Shown one piece after another: positions 36,997 through 49,325 of a stretch of DNA of 64,000 bases; the first letter of the stretch is position 1; every line of letters starts with the position of its first letter. The notes below the pieces were generated by a model that made no database searches, was not told the origin of the DNA, and saw nothing but the letters and a program-made list of their open reading frames with translations. The translations under genes were made by a program, and so were the position numbers. Source of the stretch: Geosiphon pyriformis (Eukaryota; Glomeromycota; Glomeromycetes; Archaeosporales; Geosiphonaceae); the NCBI GenBank assembly GCA_016748015.1, contig JAAOMT010000512.1:1099757-1163756 (forward strand). The letters run 5' to 3'.

Positions 36997-39900
36997 TTAC
37001 CTTATTAACTTCGCTCCCAGAGCAGACGGATCGGCGACGTCGAGAAATTGTGAGTCAATGAGTAATATTTCGAATGATGACTCGGACTTTTGAACAACTT
37101 TCCATAAATTTACCCGTTGATCCAATGACATGGTAAGAAAAGTCGTTTTGTCTATTATTTTTATTCCTTCAGATTCGATGATAAAAAGTATTTCGTTTGA
37201 AATTTTCCAAAATGATTAATCGCAGTAAAACCTGAGCATACCCTGAATTGAGGATCCATGCGCTTGTGATGCACCTCCTGTTATTAACGTCAAATCTTTA
37301 ATGTAGCAATCACTCTTTATAACAGTCTTTAAGGAAATTTCGGAGTTTTCCCATGTGTCGGTAGTAATTCGGAGTATTGCAACTCCGATGGCATTATCGT
37401 CACCTCCGGTTACAAGCATGAAATTCTCCATATCGGTGGGAATCTGATGCACATCTAAGCAATTGACCCCAGATTGGTGAGCTTTGTAAACGTGTAAAGG
37501 CTGACGCAGAGTAGGCTGAAGTTGCTCCCGTCGTGATGAAATTTCTTCATCTCTTGTTGTAGTTTGCATTTCCTTCAAAAAGCTGAATTGTAGAATTAAT
37601 GAGCGAATAATAGTAGCTGTCGAAGATCCAAGAGTAGGTGATGGTTTATTTACCCATATACTGTTTTTGATACATCCCAAATAGCAATTCTAAAAAATTG
37701 GAAAGATTTGAGCTTTATGCGATATATCAACTAGGAGACAAATTATAAACATACCTTCCATCAGTGGCACAAGTCAAAAGAATAATCTGATTTTTGCCTT
37801 CCTCCTGCCCTGTCTCACAAAATGTAGCTCAGCTGACAACATTATAGAAAAAAGACGAGCTCGCATACCTGGTATCAACAAATGCTTAACGTGCAATATA
37901 CATTTTTGATGAAACGAAGATTGTCCAACCAGTAAAAAATGGCGTTGACCCTCATCAAATATCCAGACCTATGATAAAAATTAGCTTCAATATCTATCAT
38001 CAAATAAAAGAATTTAAGAAACAAAGTTAATGAACGTACCCTTAAAATTGCGTCTGAATATACAGCTGCTATTAAATGTAAGCCATTGGCTGGATCAATT
38101 GGGAAAACAGAGGTATCCATTATGCGTGTTTCTGGTATTTCACTGTTGAGAGAAATATAGTCAGAATTGAAGATCGAGTTTTAAATTATGTTCCTTATTT
38201 ACCTGATAGTCGGGCAACATGTCCATTCTAGGCAATTAACATTCATCAGAGGCGATATTTGAGAAGCTTTTAATGATAAAAAATCATAAAATAAATTTTT
38301 GATAGTGTGAATCCAAATAGGAAGTGCAATGTATTTTGAGGATAGCCAATTTACCCAAAGAATCTATATCCAGGTGTGTTCCTCGAGCTATTGTCATCTC
38401 GACTTTCCAACATCGCAATTCTTCGCAAGCTCCACTTGAGAAAAGTAACAATTCCTTACCTGCCAAGTTTATAGTTAGTATATCTAGTAAGAAAATCATA
38501 TGAAATTGGATCTCAAGTACCTAGACTCCATTGAATGGTACGAATTACTGAGGTATGCTTCTTGATATTACAGAGGTTGCGTAAACAATTTTCTTTTTGA
38601 CCAGGCACATCTAGAAGACACGATAGGTTTTATAGAAATTATTTTATCCTGAATGTAAACTTCACAATAGATATTTACACTGAAACAAACGCAATGTACT
38701 ATCTTCCGCTCCTGTAGCAAAGATTATGGGATCGATTGTGCAATTTGTTTGAGATCCGTTCCATGAATAAGCTGAGAATTGTGCAACAGTCATAAGTAAA
38801 TTTTGAGCTGAATAACACGTTTTCATGAACCTCAGTAGAGAAGTCAATAGAAACTTACACAAATATTCTATGGAACGCGCTTCACGCCCATGAAAGTTTT
38901 CTTGCAATTTGCACTTATCAAACCCTTCACTGAGAGCTGAAGCGCGTCGGGCATACAGATAAACCTAGAGGAATCACATAGTCAAAGTTTTTTTAACTGT
39001 GGCGGATAAAAAAATTCAGCGAGGCACGCACATTTTCCTTGCGAATGAATGCAAAAGTCGCTTTATCCAACCGCTTATTGGCTGCTTTGAAATGCCATAC
39101 ACGATGCGCTCCTCCACATGCGACTGAGAACATCTATTTGAAATATTTATTTTTTACTACCATTGGGAATGAATTGCATGTTACAGGGAATATCAAAAGA
39201 AGCCTCACTTGAAACTTTCTTTCTTCATTATAAATAAAAAATCGCTTGCGATAGAATCCAAGTAATAAGAGCTCATTATCTACAAACAGTATCTTTAAGG
39301 AAATCATTGAATCCCATTTATGAACAACCAGAACATAAAAAATGATCCCGATAATTAAACTCACTTTTTCTAACCATCCTTTGGTAATTTTAGCTCTATA
39401 AACTTCCTCTAAAACCAATTGATTTGAAATGCCGTTTGTTGTATATGATAACGACGTAGAAAAGAGTGTTTTCGAGTTGAAATCTTCTTGAGCAATGTCT
39501 TGAAGATTATTACGGTCAGTATTCTCCATTTCGGGGATTTCGAGTAATTGGATTGGCTTTGGATGCTCTAATAATGATCGTAATTCCCTCAACCGATACT
39601 TGATATATTCCCCATCACGACCGGATGTATAAATCAACAATATATTTTCGTTGTCACTGGTTTGTTGAATTTTCCAGGTAATACATGTCACCGCTTGTTT
39701 CCCATGACTTTTGCTTATGTAGAGAATAGGGGCAAAATTAGGTGCTGATTCATTGGAACTAGAGCTTATAAAGGGCCAGAGGTGGTAAATGGCTAGACCA
39801 CTTTCTCGCGATCCACACATTAATAAATTATATTGAGGGCAAACAGCCAAAGATAAAAGGAGAAAATCTGGTGGCAAGCTGAGCTTGTAGAGTGGTTTTA

Positions 39901-42586
39901 AGGTTGGCTTATAAAAATAAAAATAAGATTAGCCTCAAGGATCAACTCTAATAGAATAAAATAAGCTGAAGCGATGGTTAGGCTTACTTGGGTGGCGAAT
40001 TTTAAATCTAATTGAAGTATATGAATATCATTATGAACAGCATGAGATATAACGTAGTGGAGGTCCTTATCTGCTAAATTGAAAATTTATCAGTGGAATT
40101 CGGTAAATTTTCTTAGAAATTAAAGAAATGGTTACCCTCTGATGCTTCTATGAATATTTCAAAAATCTTTAAATCATGAATCTTTTGTTTGATTGGCTAA
40201 AGAAAATTAGGGAAATTAGGAAAATATCTTTATTAAATAAAATTTTCTTTAATAAAATTACCTCAAATTCGTTCCAGGGGCTCACTATAAACACATGACC
40301 TTTGATGCTGCCGCAAGATATAATTCTCCCACATCTTGATGCTGTCATCATATTATAACTCATTAAATCAATGTCTCTATAAAGAATGAGCCATTGCTTG
40401 TTTTCATAATGATATCGCATTAGATACCTGAAAATACAAATAATTAATGCGCATATTGTTAATTAAAATAAAAATTAGAAATTTAAAAAAAAGTTTCTAC
40501 CCGTAATTAGTCGCTACCACAATGGTCAAATAGTCGACAAGCACAAAATTACGAATATGTTCTTTGAAAGTTGGTTGAAATTGATTATTTTCCTAAATTC
40601 AAAATGATTTTAGATTGATCAAAGAATATCGTAGAAAATTGCGGATAATATATACTTTTAAATTAATATAATCTTCAAGTGGGGGCAGTGAAACTCTAAT
40701 CAGATCTTCATCAGAATCTATAGAATTAATGGGTCAAAATGAATGATAAAAACCATTTTGATCAAAGACATTAACAAGTCTAAGACTCTCTACCAATTTT
40801 GTTTTTGCTTATGGAAAGCAAGGACCATAGTCTAATACCGGAATCTTGTCCACCAGTTGCCTATTAATTAAGATAGAAATTAAAATTTCCAAATGATTTT
40901 CTTAATTTGCGAAAATGAATTAATAAACAAACACTCTTACGATAATCTTTTTTGAAGGGTTTACTGCCACGCTCCACACATTCTTTCCAACATGACCTTC
41001 CCAACAAGCCAGGCAATCATTGTTCAGATTTTCAGTATTTTCATCAATAGTATTCTGCCAAACGCGGCATGTAGAGTCCTATAGAAATTTTTTTTTACAA
41101 GTTGTGAATTAGATATTGCTGATTTTTCAAAGAATCTTACCTCAGAAATACTGATTAGATAGTTTTCCACAAAGAGGCAGTCCCAAACACGGGCCATATG
41201 TCCAAACAACACAAGTGGTTCCTTTTTTCTATTTTTATAGCCAAATTTAAATGAATCAACCAAATATTTTGGGCAAATAACCTAATGAAAATTGAAATTA
41301 CCTCATTCAGACGAAAAAACTTACTTCTCATCCACTGCTGTCTTCCAAACTCGAATAGTGCGATCATCTGATACGGAGGCTATAGATGATCCATTCTGAT
41401 TAAATCTGATGCCAAATATAACACCCTGCAAAGGAATTATGCTAAATTCGAAAGTAAAGAGCAATTTCAATAATTTTTATTAAGACATCCTTACTTCATG
41501 CCCAACAAGTTTCTTAACTACTATCCCATCACCGTTTTGATCCTTCTTTGTGACGTTCCATATATGAACTTGATTAAAAACTGTTCCGGAAGCCAATAAA
41601 AGTTCTTTCCTGGTGTCCCCGAAAAACCGAGCCGAATATAACACACAACGCTCTTGACATTGGATATAATACACGCAAACCATGTTCAAAGGATCCCATA
41701 TTTCAACAAAATTATGAGCAAACGCTACGGCAATTTCTATTTTTTCTTTTCCGAATGATGTTATGTTGGGAGATGCAACCTGCAAAGAAATACTGGTTAA
41801 CCATAACAAATTGAAAAAGTAGGCGTCAGCGTTTTTATAATACCAAGATATCTTCTACATCCTGATTTGGTTCATACAGCCATTGCACGTCCAAAATCCA
41901 ATCTCTAAGTGGAGACAATCGGGTACGAAGTGTGAAAGTACACAATGGTAACCTAAGAATTTAAATTTGTAGAAATTTGTTTATTGATCCATCTTAAAGA
42001 ATGAAGAATTGCTTATAAATACCCTGTGCCTTTTCCTACTGGATTCATAATAATAAATTCCACGATTTGAATTGTTTTAGCACCATAAATGGCTAATATT
42101 TGGTGCTCATGCTCAGTTAACGCACTTTGACATTGAGACTTATTTCCGCAGTTTTTTTCATTATAGTAATTTTTTCCTTTTAAAATTGAAATTTTTATCA
42201 ATAAGAAACTCGATTTGAAATCTCTCGAGGTTCAAATAAAAATTAATTACCACCTGGGACAATCCTATAAATTCGATTGTTTTCTAAAACGATGCAAGAA
42301 GCCAAGAGTTTACTGGTGGGCAAATAGAAAGCTTTCAGGTAAGGACCAGTTCCCGCTAATAGAATCGCATCGTTATGAAAATATAAACTGGTAACAGGTC
42401 CCGCGTAGAATAATTTTTCTAACTTCAGAGAAAAGTCGTAGTTTAATGAAATTTCTGTTTAGCTTTGCCGATTAATTAAAGTGAATTGATTTTTTCAAAG
42501 GAAACAATGCAAACAATTTTAATAAAAGGAAATTTAAGTTAGAGAATATTATAATATACCTGATAATTCCGCAATGACTCGTTCAT
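36997..42586 (-). CDS. WDR6: WD40-repeat protein WDR6/Trm734, tRNA 2'-O-methylation cofactor
   Basis: Twenty-eight exons on the minus strand close in frame to 1217 residues (human WDR6 has about 1,120, yeast Rtt10/Trm734 about 1,010). From the start at 42586 the exon bounds are 42560, 42422-42251, 42176-42023, 41952-41844, 41779-41495, 41425-41325, 41228-41141, 41078-40941, 40860-40794, 40717-40656, 40592-40501, 40427-40262, 40196-40136, 40073-39988, 39907-39365, 39292-39209, 39133-39032, 38964-38859, 38807-38679, 38610-38521, 38459-38355, 38266-38203, 38142-38040, 37968-37869, 37827-37755, 37689-37654, 37582-37242 and 37166-36997. WD signatures include DRTIRVWK, FGHMARVWDC, GQDSGIRLW, GAEDSTLRLF, ATDGRIAIWD and SLDQRVNLW. 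GHMARVW, HGREARSIEYL and AHQSGVNCLDVH match WDR6 in order. The family partners the Trm7/FTSJ1 methylase to modify the wobble nucleotide of some tRNAs. The first, nine-codon exon is the least certain part. Confidence 0.9.
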
Positions 42587-45500
42587 GACAATAAAGTTTT
42601 ATTTAAAATTTTGAGATACATGAACATCTGAAAAAAAGCAAACAGATTTTAGCGCTTATTTCATCTCTGGTGTCACTGATCCTTCCCAAATTTGGGAAAC
42701 ACTAAAAGCAAAGGTAGTAGATTAGAATGCAATCCAGATCGAGTCAATCCGAATCGTATTATAATCTCTTGTTAAATATTAAATAATCCACTCGAAATTT
42801 CTAAAATAGTTATAACCACTCACTTCGAACGTTCGAGTATGGTAAAATAGCTGAAAATATGTCAAAAATGCTTTTTGGGTTGCCGTTTTATGAAGCATTA
42901 TGAATCAAACATGCGAAAAAATGTAAAAACAAGCCGGTTAATGGGACGTAAAACTAAAATTATGCAGGTTCCAAGTCAATAAATTGAAGCAAGCAAAGCG
43001 TATACACCACTAGCTATTGTTAAAATTTATAATAAAAATTACAGGTATAAAGTTTTCAGGCTCACCCAAAAGAGTCGGAAAAGGAGGCTCATTATTTTTC
43101 AGAGCGAGGGTTCGGTAGTTGTCAATGAAATGGTTGATTCATAGCTGTGCTTGAAAAATCAGAATAATAACTACTAGGATTATGGAACTCACGTTTATAT
43201 TGGGTTTTGGTTTATTTAACCAAAAATCTAAACAAAAGAAAAGAAAATAGACAGACAACTAAATTTGACAAATCACAAAAATTAAAAATCAATAAATTTA
43301 AATGTATTAATAATTATAAAACCAATTAAAAAATATATTTTAATAAAACTATTTAATTAGGAAATTATTCATCTTAAAACTTGAGGAATTTTTTTTGTTT
43401 ATCTACGTAGCTCACGCTTTGTCCGCACGTGACCAGCCACCCGAGCCAGTCAACAGTTCGTTGACTAACTTATCATAAGACACGTGTTCCTGACCATTAA
43501 CTGAATATTTGAAAAAAAAAAATTACCGTTGACTAGGTCCGAATAACACAGATGACCCAACCTAAGTGCAATTCTATTCCCCAATGGACTTGTCATTATC
43601 GACATAAACTTCCACATCCGAATCCTCCTTTTGAATCATGCCGTTTTTATCATTATCCTCTCTCAACTTTGCAGTTGGTATCCATATTAAGGAATTTTTT
43701 ACTCTTTTACCTATTCAATATATATAAATATATTAACCAACAATTACATAATCTTTTGTTACTAATAAAATATTCAATTTTTTATAGGATTAACAACTCT
43801 AATAATTTCTTTATGTGATAAATCAATCATAAATTATGTTTAAGTAGATAAAGGAGTTATAATTGAAAGCTGATTAATAATAGGTTGAATATTTTTTAAA
43901 ATATTTATTATCTGATAATGAAATATTTTATCAATATAAAAAGAATATTTGTAAAGTGAATTGAATTTAATATAATTTTAAACTTTTATAATAAAAGCAT
44001 TTTAAATGTATAATATAAAAAAATTATAGATCTTTTATTTGCAAAAGTTTTATTGATTTAATTTACAATAAAATTTTTTTTTATTTAATGCTTTAAAGTA
44101 TGTAATATAATACAAAATTTGATTTATACATTTTTTAAAATAAATCAAAATGTATTAAATTAAATGTTTTTACAAATGTTTAAGTAAATGTGTTATAAAA
44201 TAGAAACTTTATTAAAGTAAATTGGCAAAATTTTGATTTAAAAACAAAAGTAATTATATTAATTAAATTAAAAGTTTTTTTTAATAAAAAATAATACAAA
44301 AAAAGTAAAATAAGTGATTAATCTAGAAACAACAAACAATCTATAAAAAAAAATATTTACAAACATGTAATAAAGATTTTTTTTTAAAACTATCGTTATT
44401 ATTATTATTTAAATTATAATAAATCGGCTGGTTACGTATTAAAACCGCATAATCCACGTCTACTAGTTGCCTTTGTTATACCTAGAATAGATAATAGCAA
44501 TTTAATAATAATTAATTGTAAAGAATTTCAAAAGATTGTAATTGTAATAATTGTTAATGATTGGAAAACTTTTACCAAATATTTTTAAGTTGTAAATTTT
44601 TAAGTATAATTCTATTTTTGAATATAATAATAAGGTAATTTAAAAAATAAAAATAATTAACTATATGATAATAATAATCAATTGAAAAATAAGAATTATT
44701 AATTAAAAAAATAATTAATTTTAACAAAAATTTTTCAAAATAACACATATTTATAAAAACAAAAAATTTTAATATATAAAAAATTTAAAATTACATTTAG
44801 ATTTTTGCAAATCAAAATAATATTAATAAAGATTATTAAATAAATTGAATAATTAATAAGAAAGTATTCAATTACCAAATTATAATTTAAAATTAAATAA
44901 TAAAAATTTCAATTTTGGTTTTAATAGTATTTTAATAAATAATAATAAATAAATAAATATCAAAAATAATTATTATTCCAATTTGTAAAAATTATAAAAA
45001 TTTATAAAACAGTTAAAAATTACCAAATTAATTAATTATTATTAAAAAAATTTGAATAATAAACTAATAAATAGCAAAATACGAACCTTATTTAAATTTT
45101 AATAACAAATATTATTTATTGCAAATAAATTTAAAAAAAAGTTTTTTACTTTTTAAATTTATTTGAATAAATACAAATACAAATACAAATACAAAATCTA
45201 AAAATGAATTTAATACTTTTTTCCAGTTTCTTTAACATCGGCCACATTCGTTATTGCAAAAAAATTTTAAAATCAAAAAATATTACAATATTTACATCAA
45301 AATTAAATGACAAATATTTTAAAAGCAAAAAATTTAATAAAATTTATAATACTTTTTTATTATATTGAAAAAATAAAAAATAAAATTTTAATAAAATTAA
45401 TATTTTTTTTGAATTAGTTTTAAAAAAATAAAATTTTTTATTGTTATTTGTTGAAAAAAAAATTTATAACAAAAAATTTAATACTTTTTCAAGGTCGTTT

Positions 45501-46419
45501 AATTCTTCTTCTAAAATAAATTTTTGATTAAAATTAGCAAAATATTTGTATATATATATTTTGTCAAATTTTTTTTCAAATCAATATATAATATTTATAA
45601 TAAAAACATGTATAATAAGCAAGTTATTTAATTAAATATTTTTTCAAAAGTAATTTTTACAAATAGTTGTGACAATAATAAACAGTTATAAAAACTTACC
45701 AATATTTTTTAAAACCCTACTTTAAATTATAATCTAAAAAATTTTATAATCATAAAATTCTACAATTTTAAATCTTATTTTTACTAAATAACATATAGTT
45801 AATTTAAAAATATGTTATAAATGTGCAACGTTCTTAATAAATTAAATTAATGAAAAAAGTTGAACATTAATTATATAAAAATAATAAAGAACAGTTTAAT
45901 TAAATTATTAAAAATAAAAGGCTTTGTTAAAAAAAAATTAATATAGTTTAAATTAAAACAATATAAATAAGAATTTCGCTAATATATAAAAAATTGTATA
46001 TAACTAATTTTATTGAATTACGCAATTTAATTATTAAATCAAGACTGATTTCTTTTAATCAAGTAATTTACACATTTAAATTTTTTTGTTTTATTTTTCT
46101 TTATTTATTTTTTAGTTTATTACTTCGATTTATAACAAAAAATAATGACATCAATATCAATATCAAAATCAAAATTTTTTATAATAAAAATCTCTTCAAA
46201 AAAAAAACCAAAATGTAATATTATTTTCGTTTATTTTTATATATTGGTTATTTTGTTTTTACTTATATTTTATTTATTTAATGTATTCTAACCCCATAAA
46301 ATTTAATTATAAACTTATTCAATATTTTTAATGTAATAATTACTACGATACAAATTAAATTTCCAAATTTATTAATATTATAAAATTAATTAAATACTGA
46401 TTATTCATTGTTCTGATTA
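42587..46419. other. Intergenic region, WDR6 upstream then A+T-rich
   Basis: The part up to 43640 has ordinary composition and includes a motif cluster at 43425-43535 (separate entry). An 88-codon frame at 43552 begins with mixed composition (MTQPKCNSIPQWTCHYRHK) but soon turns into A+T-rich noise and was not taken as a gene. From 43800 to 46400 only A+T-rich low-complexity sequence is seen, with an ATACAA repeat at 45169-45195. Confidence 0.55.
43425..43535. promoter_or_regulatory. CACGTG / GTTGAC motif cluster upstream of WDR6
   Basis: Two CACGTG palindromes (43426-43431 and 43481-43486) stand 55 bp apart. Between them lies an inverted repeat GTCAAC-N5-GTTGAC, and a further GTTGAC follows near 43530. 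CACGTG is the core site of basic helix-loop-helix factors. The cluster sits about 0.9 kb upstream of the WDR6 start, in otherwise plain DNA. Function is inferred. Confidence 0.35.
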
Positions 46420-47182
46420 GGGGACGAACATATATCACGTCATTATTGATTACTATAGGACCATCCCTCCCCCCCCTCCCCTGGTGAGATATGCAATCAG
46501 ACATTCCATAATAATGTTATCTCACATCATAATAATATGCTATTCATGATGCACAATTATAAATACATGCACTATAAATATATATCAAACTTGTATAATA
46601 AATATGATCAAACTTATGATCGAAATTATTATAAAAATATACTAGCCTAAACATCTCAACTTATCGCATTGTCCTATTTATATAAAAATGACCAAGAATT
46701 TGTGTCTAATCTAACGTGTCTTTTATCTCCTGATCTAGCGCGTCTTTTATTTCCTGATCTAGTGCATCTTTTATTCGCGTCTTTTATTTCCTGATCTATC
46801 GCGTCTTTGATATTGTATTTTTGATTTCATTTATTGCTAAACTCTCCTAATATGCAAGCTTTCCTAACTACATCGCAATACAAAAAGTTTTATATTTATA
46901 AAACTCCCACAAATCAACACCAGAGATTTTGCAATGCATTTGGATATAGTCGTATGGTAAACACAGAAGGAAATCCAGCATACCATAAATTAGACTGCAT
47001 TTCTATATTCTAATTGGCTAATAAATCATGTACCATTTAAAGTTGTAAGATTTTGACATTTCTATATTCTAATTGGCTAATAAAAATCCAAAATCACATG
47101 CCATATAAAATCATGTGAGACATGAGATTTTGAATTCCCCCCCTCCCCCCCTTTCATAATGACGTGATATATGTTCATCCCC
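46420..47182. mobile_element. PIF/Harbinger-type non-autonomous element (MITE-like)
   Basis: The ends are inverted copies of a 26-bp sequence beginning GGGGACGAACATATATCACG, with one mismatch (GGGGATGAAC on the other side). The element is flanked by TTA on both sides (46417-46419 and 47183-47185), the three-base target duplication typical of PIF/Harbinger elements. The 763-bp interior codes for nothing. It has C-runs just inside both ends, a degenerate tandem repeat with a GCGTCTTTTATTTCCTGATC core (about 46715-46810), and a duplicated stretch containing TTCTATATTCTAATTGGCTA (near 47000 and 47060). It would need a transposase from elsewhere. Confidence 0.85.
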
Positions 47183-47439
47183 TTATTAATCCAAGCAAAT
47201 ATTGCTATAATAGCCAAATCAAAACATGACTAGAAAAATACATCTAGGCTTTAATCAAGACTTGACTATATTCCCAATTTGTTTAATCATGGTTTTCTTT
47301 TTATAAAAAATTTCAATTACAATTAACATATGAACATTGTTATTATAATTTGTATAATTTGATGAAATAATTTACAACACCTGTTTGATATAATTTTATA
47401 ATAAAAAATCTATATAACTAATTTTAAAGCGCTTTTAAG

Positions 47440-47990
47440 ATACACATTTGGGAGTAAACAGCAAACACAGCAAGATTTGTTTATTACATTTATTGTGAAA
47501 TCCTGAATAATAATCTTTATGACAATAAAATAATAACCAAACACACCTTCATTAATGTGTGTGATGACTTCTAAAAAAAATTCCATGTCATGTTCTGCCA
47601 TGGTCATCATATAGTCAGGGCCTCAATCCTATTGAGAGTATTTGGGCTGTTTTGAAACAAAAAATCAAAAAAATTTTCGCAGCCTGCTCATATTCAAGCC
47701 ATGACACTATACTTAATATTAATTCGGTATTAAGGTATCTTGTTCAAAAAAATTGTATAATCCGAAAAAAATTGTTTACCATTACCTTCCACCCTCATCA
47801 GCATTTATCTTCACTATCGGAACGTGATGTTTCTGTTGTTCTTATATATATATTCAATGATAGCTGTGACAATATTTGGCCTGATCTGTTGTGGCTAAAA
47901 TGGCTTTTTATTAATAAAATTTATTATTACATAAACCCATACGCTAATATCAACAACTTTGTGATGCGCGTACCATTCTGAAATTAATTT
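47440..47990 (+). pseudogene. Tc1/mariner-type transposase C-terminal relic
   Basis: The plus strand reads GLNPIESIWAVLKQKIKK from about 47617, the conserved segment around the last catalytic residue and the helix after it, then degenerates. Upstream, ATGACTTCTAAAAAAAATTCC matches at DNA level the same part of the relic at 25605-26102, so both come from one element family. Stops and frame changes are present and the N-terminal half is absent. Confidence 0.65.
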
Positions 47991-48529
47991 GCAGAATTCA
48001 CGATTAGGCATTATGAACCAATTTGTCATTAACCTTGAAAAAATGATCTCAGTCCACAGCAGAGAATCTCAAAATAAAAAGTGTATTTGATCGTCTTTAT
48101 TCACTTCTTAAAATTCTTTGGCATTGTTCCAGTTGAATTGTTCGGTGTTAATAGCAAGAAATGCGTGCAGCTCAAAATAGATTAAAAATACCCTTGTTCT
48201 ATCTTGACTGCCGCATACAAGTTAAATAAACGCTACACAAAACTTTTTCCATTCTTTTTGGCTCTTTGTATTTCCTATTTATTTATTTTAATGAATGAGA
48301 TCAGATTTTGATTATGAAACGTCAAACAGACGTTATGTTTTTAGTTTAAGAGCACATTATAAAGACATTTTATTAAGATTTGAAGTAATTTTTAATTCTT
48401 CTTGAGAAAGCAACAAAGAAAGTTTATAGGTGTTGAAAGGTGCAAAATATATCTGTTCTGGTGATATGTAAAAGTTTTTTTTAGAAGCAAGGATTTATAA
48501 TAAGTCTAATTAATGAGATAATATTTGTA
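47991..48529. other. Intergenic stretch
   Basis: No gene or repeat recognised between the transposase relic and the duplicated block. Confidence 0.5.
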
Positions 48530-48795
48530 CTGGGCATCTTGATCCCTCGGATCAGCAGCATTTTCCAAGTCTAGACTTCATGAAATTCTTTTTTATCGTA
48601 TTAATCAATTGCTTCATTCAAATTTTATGGTCCTAGTTTTTATTCCCACCGTCGAATAGGCATTCAAAGGAATCATGCATATATATAGTTTTGGGCATTT
48701 TAACCCTGTTTTCAACTTCCCGTTGTTGGGGTTTCTCTGATACGTCATGGTTTTTGATATTAATAGGCTATTTCTCAAAGAACAATTGCAAAAGT
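48530..48795 (-). pseudogene. Broken MLKL-like pseudokinase/Sel1 fragment (arm 2)
   Basis: On the minus strand the fragment opens with AIVL, a stop in place of the tryptophan, then EIA, matching the start of exon 7 of gene A. It goes on through a degraded PKTIYMHDSF part to a final DAQYK-like piece near 48540. It has stops and frame shifts throughout. It stands downstream of the Hsp70 gene, as does the fragment in arm 1. Confidence 0.75.
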
Positions 48796-49325
48796 AAATT
48801 AAAAATAAAAGTTGAAACAGGAAAGTTGGATATAAACATGAAATCCAAATACATGCATATCCCAAATGATTAGATTTTTATAATGTTTGTAAAAATCTTA
48901 TCAAATGCTTAAACTAAATAATATTTAATAAAAAAAATTGGCCTATATTTCAAAAAAGTTAATACATATCTTAAAAGCTCCCTTTTTGATAAAAGATTAA
49001 TATTTAATTAATTATCATTCGTCGAAATAAAAAATTACAGCACTTAGTTTATTGAATTTTCTGCAAAATATGTCAATGGATTTTTTCATACGAGTTTTTC
49101 CAAATTGCTGAAAAATTAATATATGGGTTTTCATAATAATGATTGGTTATAGAAACATATTTTGAAAATTATCAAGCATCATAAACCCTTTCAAAAATAT
49201 ATATTGAATATCTAATAAAAATAATTTATGAAGCTACCAAAATCAAGACAGAGTTTTTTAAATAAGTTAAATGCTTAATTTAATTGAGACAAAAATTTAT
49301 CTTGTCATAAACGTTGCAAACTGAG
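48796..49325. other. Duplicated 3' flank of the Hsp70 gene
   Basis: Non-coding. The part nearest the Hsp70 stop codon matches the flank at about 31340-31560 in inverted orientation. Confidence 0.6.

Noticed and set aside
43552-43818. 88-codon + frame starting MTQPKCN
   Set aside because: The first third looks plausible but the rest is A+T-rich noise. No donor giving a continuation was identified.
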